Below, piece after piece: positions 48,971 to 60,393 of a DNA stretch of 64,000 nt (positions are counted from its first letter, which is position 1; every line of letters begins with the position of its first letter). The DNA is from Albula goreensis. Taxonomy: Eukaryota > Chordata > Actinopteri > Albuliformes > Albulidae. The notes under the pieces were generated by a model. The model made no database searches and was not told where the DNA came from. It saw only the letters and a program-made list of their open reading frames with translations. Both the position numbers and the translations under genes were made by a program. The stretch spans positions 15,863,218 to 15,927,217 of the forward strand of contig CM040744.1 in NCBI GenBank assembly GCA_022829145.1, given 5' to 3'.

Positions 48971-50894
48971 GTAACTCTAGCAGGGACCACCTCAGTTACC
49001 TCAGAACTTTCAAAACAGCTATGTACTTTTTTTCTTTTGTTTTTTCTAAATCTGTGAGTGACAGTAGACAGTGTGGGGCACGGGAGCGGGCGTGAAAGAG
49101 AAGAGGGTTTTTTTCACCCCCTTCTCTGGGCCGTGAATAGAAACGTCAAGCTGTCAGAGCTTTGGCCTCATAAGGAGATTGGGCCAGCTAGCCGGGCCCT
49201 TGTGCCACCACTGCTTGGGCTCCATTGTGGCTACGCTCAATGTTCCCAGCTAACAAAGCACTGAATCAGAGGGGTTGGCCCAAATCAGACCTGTCACAAA
49301 ACACTGTTTGGGACAAAACAGACATATTTCCCAGGCTTTTGTCCTGCCTTTTTTACACTAGAAGATGAGCATGCTTTGCTCTTCTGTGTGTCCCCTGATT
49401 TTTTTTTCTTTTCCTCCTCTCTGTCTTTTTTTGTAATTCTGACTCATGGAAAGGACTTCTGTCAAACATGTAAATGATGATGTCATAGATTTTTTTTCTT
49501 TTTTTGTGGCGGCCCATTTGCCTGGCCTCCTTTTGTTGAGGCCTGTTGTCTGCTGGTTTTCTTTCTGATGTGCCAGGAACAAGAAATACATGATAAAGCA
49601 CACATATTTGTGCACAGATTGGACTAAAATATACATATGACCATTGTATCTGTGTTAGTAAATTATTCCTTTATTTTTTTTTCCCACACATTCGAGCAAA
49701 ATAATTCAGTAGTGGAGAGAGCATCTCACTTTCAATCCTCTGAAGTAAATTGGATTATTTGCAGTGATCAAAGCTCCAGGAGTCCAAAGGCCATCATCAG
49801 ATATGCCTGTGTTTGTCTGCAGGGTTGTGACAGAGGGGTGTAGTCACTGGCGAATAAGTCGTAATGGTGGAGAATTATGGCTAAGCCGAACATAGGGGAG
49901 CGCTTAAAATCTCTTCATTAATGTCTTTGAACCAACTTTTCTTTTTAAAACACTACAAAACAAGACATCCTGCTTTTCCAGGATGGCTATATTTGAATTG
50001 GCTTCCAGGTTTGCTTTTTTGTTTTGTTTTGCGGTTCCCTAATCAGAAAACCACCCTGCGGAATTGCGGTAATTTGCTCGCTGCTGGTGGGATGCCAATT
50101 ATCAGCAGGGAGTTGAAATTATCTTCTGAATTATCGTGATTATTTTGCTCCATTGTGGAGTTTATGGGGCCTTTAAAGAAGCAGGTTGGTTTAAAAAGAT
50201 TGCGGGAGATGCTTTTCGGAGGGCCGTGTCAAGGATTGTTGATGCTTTGCGAGCAGACGCTGCCGTTGTTGTTTACTTTAGGGTTTTACACAGTCCCAGC
50301 CCTCGAATGAGCAGGGGTGATGACTCCGAGGACAGCTGACTGCAGGGAAACTCTCAAATCGATCTAAGTTAGAGGAGCTGGTGAAAAGTCCTTTAAGAAG
50401 GCTCAGTTGTAATGAAAATTTCATGTTTACAGCGCAGAAGACCCAATCTGTGTCATAGAATTTGAGAAGAAAAATCAACAAAACAATGTGACATTAAGGA
50501 GCTCTCTGCTGCCATTATATGAGAAGTCTATTGAACCAAATAATTTAGACCTTGGGTTAGATTATAGTCAACACACTTGATTCAATCAGCCGTCTCTTTC
50601 AGGGCATGTGCAATTAAATCAGAATGGACTTTAGTCCCTCTCAGAGTATATGCTATTCTATTCTGAAATAAAAGAGCACATTGCAAAGGAAATGTATGCT
50701 TCTCTCCAATGAAATATAAAATATTCAATGAAAATCATGTCATGATATATGCAATATAATTCCGTTTTTTTATTTTATTTGCTCTTAAGTGTGTTTGATT
50801 GAATCTATCTAGCCGCTTGTTTTTGTGATTTTGAACAATTTTTCTCATTGGGACTGGACATACTTGACCTTGTGTCTGTCTCCTCCCCCAACAG
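48971..50894 (+). other. Intron 12 (1.9 kb)
   Basis: GT-AG intron in phase 0. Blocks 49050-49260 and 49690-50520 are unique and complex and could be conserved noncoding sequence; this is inference. No repeat or second gene was seen. Confidence 0.85.
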
Positions 50895-51014
50895 TTGCTG
50901 CTCCAGAACTTCAACCGCGTGAGACGCTGCATCATGTTCCTTATCAATGTCGGCTGCTACATCAACAGCTGCTTTGAGTGGGAGTCGCCGCAGCGGAGCA
51001 TCTGTGCTTTCCTG
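50895..51014 (+). CDS. mctp1: mctp1 exon 13: juxtamembrane region and start of first membrane segment
   Basis: This 120-nt exon lies between ctcccccaacag and gtagga, in phase 0 at both ends. It encodes window residues 446-485: LLLQNFNRVRRCIMFLINVG, CYINSCFEWESPQRS, then ICAFL. It opens the conserved C-terminal region of MCTPs (the PRT_C region of Pfam). The first hydrophobic patch (CIMFLINVGCYI) is probably membrane-associated, and ICAFL begins the first membrane segment, which exon 14 completes. A 12-bp minisatellite starts directly after the donor. Confidence 0.96.
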
Positions 51015-51018
51015 GTAG

Positions 51019-51330
51019 GAACATGGTCCAGTGCGGTCAGAACATGGTCTGAATGAGATCTGGACAGTTAAAATTTAGTCCAGCAGTGGTCAGGCTGTGG
51101 TCTGAATTTGGTTCAAAAGTGATCAGGATGTGTTCTGAATTTAGTCTGAACTTGGTCAGCATTTGGTCAGAATGTGATCTGAATGTGGTCAGCATGTGTT
51201 CTGAATTTAGTATGAATGTGGTCAGCATGTGGTTTTAATTTAGTCTGCATTTGATCTGAATGTGGTCTGACTTTGGTCTGAATTAAATCAGAAAATGCCT
51301 TGAATGAGGTTCGGATTGTGACCTAAAAGT
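51019..51330. repeat. 12-bp minisatellite abutting the exon 13 donor
   Basis: About 25 degenerate copies of a 12-bp unit close to tggtctgaatgt (variants tggtcagcatgt, ttagtctgaact, tgatctgaatgt). Periodicity is visible from a few bases after the donor. Because 12 is a multiple of 3, both strands carry open frames with a four-residue repeat, which explains the 61-codon + and 63-codon minus frames here. Confidence 0.88.
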
Positions 51331-52164
51331 GGTCCATGAACTTGCACCTGAGCCATGTTAATGGAAGGCATTTCAATGCAATGTGCACTTGATGAAGAGT
51401 CCAAGTGTTCTGGTTGACAACAAGGGTTCCACTGTGGTCTGATCTGCTGTATCTGCAGATGTTCTGACTTTAGCCACTTACTGAAAATTAATAATTAAAA
51501 TGTATTGCAGGAATATTCATAACTCAGCCAAAATAAACACACTTTTAAGTAATGTGAAACATTCCATTGTATACATTGCCTGATCATTAAGTAGAATTTT
51601 TGACATCTAAGATAAAAGTTACAGTGGATTTAAGGTAACCATCCAGAAATGAAACTCCCCCATATTCCAAAGATATGGTATAGCCCATGGCAGTGATATC
51701 AGTGTGACTGTCATAGACTGGAAGTGGTGTCAGTTAGCTCAATGACACGTGGGCTTTGACTGCTGTCTCTATCTGAAATTGAATTCAAGCAGTGTAGTAT
51801 GACCTCCAAGTGGAAATATGAGTGAGCTTATGCATTGCTTTTGAGTTGAGTGTTACCTTTATAATTCGGGTAGTTAAATATGCATTCAATGCTTAAAGTA
51901 ATTAACAAAAGAATGTCATGTTAAGTATCAAAAAGAAACACTCACATATAACTACCCTTGAATATTTAGTTAAGGACAAACTGCACTTTGGTTGGATTCA
52001 ATCCAGAATCACACAATATTTTTTATTCATTTCAAAGAGCACAGAATTCATAATGACTGTAAAATTGAACGAGGAAGGAGACATTTCAAAAATTGTTCAT
52101 GTGCTTAAATTTGTTACTCATAGCTATTCAAATGTGTATTTGTATGTTACTGAATACTGAATAC

Positions 52165-52342
52165 TGAGCTCACCCCTGGATTTAATCAAAACCCCCCAAT
52201 AAAAGAGTCACTGAGGGAGTCACTTGATTCTAAAACATCACCACATTTAGATATGAATGATTTTTTGTTTTTCTTTGTGATTGAATAGCACTTTACGTTA
52301 ATATGAAGTGGTGGTTTCAATTGAATCCAGGGGTAAGACTCA
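52165..52342. mobile_element. MITE-like element with about 30-bp imperfect terminal inverted repeats
   Basis: The left end tgagctcacccctggattta plus atcaaaacc is the imperfect inverse of the right end ggtttcaattgaatccaggg plus gtaagactca. Length is 178 bp. No target duplication was recognised and no coding capacity is present. Confidence 0.6.
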
Positions 52343-55300
52343 GTTCAGGTTAATTGAGAGTGCACTTTGGTGCACTTTTAGGCCTTAGTGTTCCTCTATC
52401 CCTCCTGGTCCTGTTTCAGTGGGGACTTCAATAAAATTAGGCTTCATTGTTTTTCCCTCAGTTCTCAAACTGTTGGATTATCAGGGTGTTATTGTGATAA
52501 CACCAGTTTTCAAAACTCTTGAAAAATTCTGTTTTAGTTTTCCTGATCAACAGTCAGGATAGCAATGAGTCAAGTCAGTTAATTGCAGGAATTCTCAGGA
52601 AGTACAGTGTAGATGTATAGCCAAATGACCAACGCCAGTTTTAGCCCATAGTCCACTATCCTGAACACAGACAGATGTTTTCTGTACTGTGTGGATTTGG
52701 CTTATCTTGCTCTGTAAATGCATTGCTTCATTAAAGATACAGATACAGGGTATCGATCGATTGACCCTCGCATCAATATTGTTAATTAAAACGACCACTC
52801 TAACATATTCATAATTGTACCCTTTTATTTCTAAATCAATCCCCATTTTATCTTTTGGAACAAAGAACAGATTGCACAGGCTGAACTGTCAATTTACAGT
52901 GAGTAGCAGTTCAGTTTACTGCTCGGAAGTTTACTTCCTAATTATACAGCTTCACATGGGTTCGCAAATCAGGCAGTATGTCTAAACATGGAATCATTAT
53001 ATCTTCTGTGAGAAATATTTATAATATATATATTAATATATAAATGTGTATAATATATAACATTAAGCATAGATACAATAAAACACATACAATAACGATA
53101 TATCCTGTAAAATAAATCTAACAATAGTCGATTATAAGGTAAAAAAAAATGACACAAGTCATGTGAAGTCTTTTTGATTAGGCCGCACATTATATATAAT
53201 GATATGTATTTCATCTTCAGGACTATTGTAAAAATATTCACATATGGCTAATACTTTTTTTCTATGTGTCTCGGTCTCTCTGTCTCTTATTTAGTCATCA
53301 GCCTTCTACTCATAAAGCAGGATTTGGAAGTCTAAGGGTTCTGTCATGCTGGTTCACTATGAAATGCTTTCAGTGCTCTAATAAATAACCATTTCTCTTT
53401 CCCTCCCTCTCTCTATCTCTCTCCCTCTCTTCATCTCTTGTGAGGACATGCGTAACCGTCCCTTTCTGCCACATTGTCACTCCGACGCTGCGCTAAAGAG
53501 GAAGGGGAAAAAATCGTATAATTGGACAACTCTAGCCATCATCAGAAAGGACGCCCTTTCCCTAAGCCCCTAAATCGCTGAATTGTACCAGAAGACAAAC
53601 TTCATAATCCTTCATGTGATTATGCATAAATTGCTGCGGGACCTGTCTGTTAGCGTTGGCCTAGCCTTTTCAGTTGCTGCGGAGAGCCCCGGTGTTTCAC
53701 ATTAACATTTGGTGTGTGACACTTTCGAATTTGCTGTACAGTGCTGTAACTCGTAGCATGGGTCACCCCTGCCAAACTGGAGAGAGGGGGCAAGAGACCC
53801 TATCGATCAGCTAACATTTCGATCCCCCACCAGTTGCTGCAAAAATTAATGAAAATGTCAGGCAAAAATGTCAAGAGAAAAACCTATAAAAAAAAGTTGC
53901 GTTTGAATTTCCTGTGCTTTCTTTGAAGGAGAGGATAATGAGCACATGAATGTTGTATGAATAGCCTTCTCCTTTGTAAGGAGCCATCATAGTTAATAGG
54001 ATTAATTTTATGAGAAAATAATTATATTTCAAACCATACATCAATGCCAAATTATATATACATTATATAATTACTCATTGTTGAAATATGGGATCATGAC
54101 GAAACACTGTCTATATATTCTTCAGATTTTTTTGTAACAGGAAATTTTATCATTTATTGGGTTGGTACAAGCGCTTATTCTGTAAAATCTTTACATTCTT
54201 TTGTTTAGACCCTAGGTGTAATCAAGTTCAGGCTTGATGTAGTGCTGGATGTTCTGTAGATTTGTGTTATGAATGGAGAGCATAATTGGCCTGAATTGCC
54301 TTTTCTCATCATTATATGTTCCTCTGATATTCTAAATGTACTCTGTGTTTCATTTTATTCATTTTGATGGGTTTTTACTTGATGAATGAGGGGGTGATAT
54401 ATCTTGTTTGAGAACACAAAAGCTTTCTCACCTGAGGGTTGGGCTTTTGTGTCCAGCAGTTGAAGGGCTTATGGGTAGGTCAGGCTGTGACCTAGTTCTC
54501 GCGTTCGCTGTGGAATGTGCTGGTCTTTATGCTGCAGTTGGGCTACTCCCAGGGTGGTGCCCTTTATCTTGCACTCCGGGTTTTAGTGAACAAATAGTAG
54601 GTATCGGATGGAGTATTATTGTGGCTGTATTTCAGGGAGTAGGTGGACATGATTCGCATCTCCATGCTTTAACAATTGTATTGTTAGTGGATTGAATGGC
54701 GCATTTAAAAAGTTGGTGATAACGTTTAATTGTGTTGAGGTCCAGTGGCGGTGGTTATGGGTGGGCTGAGCGTCACAAAAAAGTTCCTTCTAAATTACAT
54801 TAAAATGAAACAGAGTTTGATTAGTCTTTTTTCGGTTGTTGGAACAGCTCATCCTGTCTGCTGCCATGCTTGCTGTACTCGGGGTGCGCTGAGCGGGCGG
54901 ACAGCTGGTAATTGCACTTTTAGTGGCTCCAGTGGGGGGGGTGTCATTCAGCAGGTACAGCCAACTTTACCATCCCTGCACCAAAGCCCCCTTTCCGGGA
55001 GAGCATCCCATAATTACATCACTCATTTCTTTAAGCACTTCTTGTACAGGCACCATCTGTCTCAGGTGACGTGCTACCAGAGAAATATCAGTACATCTGT
55101 TTTTACTGTTGAACTCTTTCTGTCACAGAACACCATGCTGTAAAAGGACATGAATGAAAGAGAGGAATTAGAATGGAGGAACGCTGAGCCCAGGTTCTAC
55201 CTTGACTCTGAACCACGGGAGTGTTCATTGTGTTCATTTCCCTGTGTTCATTGTGACTTTCTCTTCTTGTGTATTTGTTTTGGCCATATTTCCATTCTGG

Positions 55301-56151
55301 TTACATATAATGGACTTTATTTTAATGTTCTAAACTTGTGGTGTATCAGTTGTACAGTTACAAGTACAGTGTATTACAATGAATAACTGTCTACTACTAT
55401 TTATTGAAAAATTATGTCAAAAGTAGGTATGGATTTCACAAAAATAGTGGCAGCAGTTACATTTCAAACTCTTTATTGAATGAAATTTGGCTTGACACTG
55501 ATATCCCACAAATCTGGGCTTTCAAATGAATGATGTACCAGTTATTCAATGTAATCCGGTATTTTTTATTACTGCACCACACACTTGGACAAAATAGAGA
55601 GAAACAGAGCCATGTGAGTATTGTTAGGATTCAAAAAACTAAAATTCAATATTTTACTCATGTTTCTCCTCTGATCATCTCTATATTTTCATTTGCTTAT
55701 CAGTGGCAAAGTTTGTTGTAATATTGAGCTAAAATGGGCTGCTGTTGAGGGGCATACACTAGAGAACTGTGAGGTTATATGTACATTTCAGTGGTGTGAG
55801 CTTCATAATCAACTTACTGTGATACCAATGTAAATTGTACAGAACACAGGGGAAGAGCACAATTCAGAGAATAGGCATTTGTAAAAACTTATAAGTGACA
55901 CTTTCAAGGCACAGAGCTGTCTTTTACTTATCATAGAGCTGCTGCTATTACACACCCCTGTGGTCAATCCAGACATACAGGTACAATGCCCGGTATAATG
56001 ATCTGTTATTAACCGTTACTATATTATAATACACTTTATTATGATCTTGTCATAATAATTCCACCTCATACGACATTAGATCAACATAACTTGCAAAACC
56101 CCTGTCTCGTTCGGTCCATTACCCCTGTCTCTCCTCCTCTCTATCACGGAG

Positions 56152-56165
56152 CCACCAGGGGGCGC
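56152..56165 (+). promoter_or_regulatory. CTCF core motif, full consensus match
   Basis: ccaccagggggcgc matches every position of CCASYAGRKGGCRS, the strongest class of CTCF site. It lies in a GC-rich block (56090-56420). Sequence match only. Confidence 0.62.
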
Positions 56166-56795
56166 ACCACAACAGGGCCACACCAACTCCGCCAGCTCGT
56201 CAGCCCAGTCCACAACCAGTCACCCACGTGCGAGGTGGAGGAGGAGGAGGATGGAAGAGTAGGAGGAGACACACGGGGGGTCAACCGCCCGCTTTACCTT
56301 TCTACCTGAACACCTGCAAGCCGAGCCCCGCGCGCCCATTCAGGCCCTGCCAGAAGAACGGGCCCTTTGTGCGGGCCCCGCCGGTCTTTGTCTCGGGGGC
56401 CTGGAGCTCATGCCAGCTTCCTCGCAGTGAATGAAAGACGAGGCTGTTATTGCTCCTGGGAGCGCAGGCCTGACTACCTTTTTCACCAAACAAATTTGCT
56501 GTAACTTTATCTCCAATTGCGCCCTGAATTGGGAGCAAATAGACCGGGCATTGTTAGGCCTCAGGAAGGGACGGGGAGAAGAATAAGGTTTGTTGGGAGC
56601 CAAGGGGAAGTGATACTGGGGGAGGTGGTGGTGGGGGGGCTGGCTTTTATGTTTAGCAAAGTAGGACTCTTATCGTTTGAGGAGCCCAGACAAGGGAACT
56701 GCTTCTTTTGCTGGAAACTGGAGCACCCATCACCTGCTTTGCATTTAGATCAAATTCACCCCTCGGTTAAAAAATAAAAAATAAAAAGGGGGACG

Positions 56796-56796
<1 letters not shown>

Positions 56797-56867
<71 letters not shown>
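56797..56867. repeat. (TG)n microsatellite
   Basis: A pure TG run of about 35 units. Confidence 0.97.
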
Positions 56868-56868
<1 letters not shown>

Positions 56869-57449
56869 GGACTGCACGTGCCGCTCACATGGGGCAGAGC
56901 ATATTTATTTCTGTTGTTCTCAGCCTGTGATGAGTTTGGATGGGGAGCAAGTGAGTGACCTCTTAGTTTGTCCGGTCCCACTAACGGCCCTGTGTGGCCC
57001 TTATGGCCGCTGCAGTCTCTGTGAGTTTGGGCAGCACCACTTTCACCGTTTCAGTTTCAGGGGCTTCTGTCAAGGACTACCTCTGGAGAGATGGAGTTTG
57101 CCCAAACCCTGGGTCAGGGCCGAGGGTCATTTACCACATGAAGAGGGAATTTAAGTTTCTTTTAACTCCTAAGGGTGGGAGCAACGTAACAATTCTTAAA
57201 GCAAAAAGAGTTTTCTTGTGGAGGTAAAACAGTGATATCAGCAGCAATCATTACTGATGGTGATTACAGTGTGAATAATTTCTTTGGTGTTCATATACAG
57301 ACAATTCTTGCGGTTCAAGCATCTGTAAGAAATTACAAAACCTAGGTCACCAAAGTTGAGTATTTTTGGATTTTGGCTTAATGATTTCTTCATCAATTTT
57401 TTTATTATATTAGTTTTATTGTTAAAAGAAACTGTAGTTAAATGAATGC

Positions 57450-57463
57450 CCAGGAGGGGGCAC
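57450..57463 (+). promoter_or_regulatory. CTCF-like core motif
   Basis: ccaggagggggcac matches 13 of 14 positions of CCASYAGRKGGCAS on the + strand, 1.3 kb after the stronger site. Sequence match only. Confidence 0.45.
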
Positions 57464-58790
57464 TACATCACCATCCAATTTTCTCCAGACTCCTCCAAAA
57501 CCATGTTCATCAAATGTGTCTAAGCAAATACTGCTAGCAGTGTCCTTTAAAGAGTAACCCTCCTTTAGAGTAGATAATTATTACAATATAACAATTATCA
57601 CATTGGTTGTTTTAAAGACCACTCTGTGTACGAATCATAAATACATCCTAAATAATGTTCAGTCTGTTTTGTATTCAATGAAAAATTCTTTTAATTACAT
57701 TCGGTACTCAAAACCATCTCCAAGAACTGCACTGTTAGATAAAGAAAAGGCATTACTGCCAAAAATATCTGAAATTCTGCCTAATTGTCCTTGCTTAAAC
57801 AAAATAAATTAGCTACTTTAACACTGACCTCTTAAGATAACAAGTGTCCTCTCTAATTAGATCCGTGTGTCTGAGTAGAAGGGCATTTGTGTTGATCCAT
57901 CTGTCCTGGTACACAATGAATCATACATGGATATTTTCCTCATATTACAGGAAATTCAGTAAAAACAATAACTTTTTTTCATGAAAATTATCATTGTAAA
58001 CCACATTCATACTTTGTGGACAGTTCTACAGAAAGTGAAGTATGCGTTAATTTAAGTCAACATCAAGCTATTGTATCAAGATGCAGGATGGAATACGTAA
58101 GTAAACAAGAAATATGTAACCTTTGAAAACCTGGAACTGTGGAATTATCTATTCACATTGCATGTACAAATTTAGTATAATTGAAAGAACATGTAATTTT
58201 TTCTCGTTTGTAATCATGCAGTACATATGTGACATGTATAATAACGTGAGATTGATACTCATACACCAGGATATTTAGAAACACAAAAATTCTTTTTCCA
58301 GCCACAATAAATAATATTTGTGATTTACTAGACTTTTTAATCATGATAAGATTTTTGTTTAATTATATTTATTTTAGGCATCACTTCAGTTACTGTTTGC
58401 TAATGAATAGTTTATATATAGACTTTTGCATTGGAATGTGGAATCGTATGTGATTTATCTGATGTGATGTCTGCAGGCTTGTATCAGTGACAGTCAAGCT
58501 GAGCGGCATGGAGAACGAGGTGGATATGAGGTTCTGGTTAAAGCCCACAAACCATGCTGAAAAATTACATTCAGATTCAAGAAAATAACATGCACCTTTT
58601 TCCACCTAGTAATGGTGTACCGATATTCTATACAACCAACATAATTTCTCATTCATGGAGCAAAATGTGTTTTTAAAGGAGCAAAAATGTGAACCAGGTT
58701 TATTTGATACTTGAAGTGGTTAGGTCCTGCGTTGCATTGACCTTGCTAAAGAGGTACTGGTTGTACTATTTGGTGTGTATGGACTTGTGC

Positions 58791-58900
58791 TTTTGTGTGT
58801 ATGTTTATGTGAAGGTGTGTGTGCATGTGTGTGTGTAAGTTTGTCCCTGTGGCTTGCTTGTGTGCGTGCGTGCGTGCATGTGCGTGTGTGTCTAAGGGCA
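58791..58900. repeat. TG/GTGC-rich degenerate microsatellite
   Basis: Interrupted TG runs including tgcgtgcgtgcgtgcatgtg. Confidence 0.85.
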
Positions 58901-60363
58901 GGAGTGCATGAGACTGCTGAAGTCGCGCCCACATTTGTGTGGTAGGTCATATCAAATGGAGCGCTTGTGGCTTATTGAGATGTTGCTTCACAGAGGAGGA
59001 CTCTAGGAGGAGAAGAACGCACGCCATTTGATAGAAGCTAAATAATTGAGCAATGCCCCCACCACAGTGGCTGCCGCTGTCTCGTTTGGTGGACAGTATT
59101 GTGACTATCTGGCTGCACATTGACAATACGCGCATGAGCGTGAAAGTGTCCCTTTTCCCCCTCTTCTCTTTCTTCCATCTCCCTGCCTTCTATCTCCTCA
59201 TCTCCCTCCCCTATCTGCCCTGGGAAAGTCTATTCACAGGGCAGTGTGTGTGTGTGTCTGTGTGTGTGTAGGTGTATGTGTGGTTATGGGAGGGCGGGAT
59301 GTGGTCTCCCAGCTGGGAAGAATGGCCCCAGCTTCTCGGGGACCCAGCCCTAGCCATGGGGTGCATGAATGCGAGCGGAGCTCACCTCTGGTGGGCCTGG
59401 GTGTTGGGTTCCAGCCGATGTCAATCAAGACCAGGCCCCAGAGCAAAAAATAACCAAATCTGGGGATAAAAAAACCAAGGAATGGTGACAGGTTAAACAT
59501 TCCCCCGGCAAGAGGAAAAACAAAACAAACGGAAAGCAGCGGGGAACAATTCTGGAAAAAAAAGTTCAAATGCGAAAATAATGCATAGCACTGTAACAAC
59601 TTTTAATAGTGCAAAATGCATCTATGCACTTTCCAAATAACGGGCAGTGTGTATACCTTGATATAAACATACACACACTCACATAAATGTACATGGAAAT
59701 AGAGGTAAACGTACATTTATTGTTATTCGTGAGTGAGACAAGCTTACAAATGTAGCCATGGATAGTCAGGATGAAAGTTTTTCTCTTTTTCTGTCTCTCT
59801 CTCTCTTTTCCTCTTTTAGGTAACAGTTGTCTAAGACGTTTTTACTGTTGTTTTCAGGAAAAGAATTTGGATACATTATGAATTATGTATCAGACGTTTT
59901 TGTTCTTATAGCAGCGCGGTACATGAATTAAAATGGTTAAAGAGGTGTTTTTTGGGGAGAGCTGATGCATGGCGTAAGCGCGGCTGTAGTTTACCAGGGC
60001 TCTGGCTGAAGTGCTGAGCTCATTGGTTGTGAGGAAGCCAGGGCTTTTGAATGATATTGAAGCTGGGAGATAGGCAGACTGCAGGCTGGAAGTGCGTCTA
60101 TGTGTAAACACTGTTGAATTATTGAAGATTATTCCTCATAGTCCCAAACAGCCTTTATTAAAAATCTCTAATCTGTTGTTTTGTGGCCCTGGCTTGGCGG
60201 GCGTTCTGTGCTGGACATGCCTATTAGAATAAAATATTTAGCTCCAAGCATTTATGGAAATTCACTGCCCAATTCATTTGTTATGTATTATTTATGCCTT
60301 TATTTTGTTTATGTACACACAGTTAATATTTTGCAATATTTGTGGGAGCTTGAGTCTGTGATT

Positions 60364-60393
60364 GTGTCTGTGTGTGTGTGTGTGTGTGTGTGC
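60364..60393. repeat. (GT)n microsatellite
   Basis: About 14 GT units. Confidence 0.9.

Noticed and set aside
51037..51238. Repeat proteins on both strands after exon 13
   Set aside because: The 12-bp minisatellite keeps all frames periodic; there is no protein evidence.
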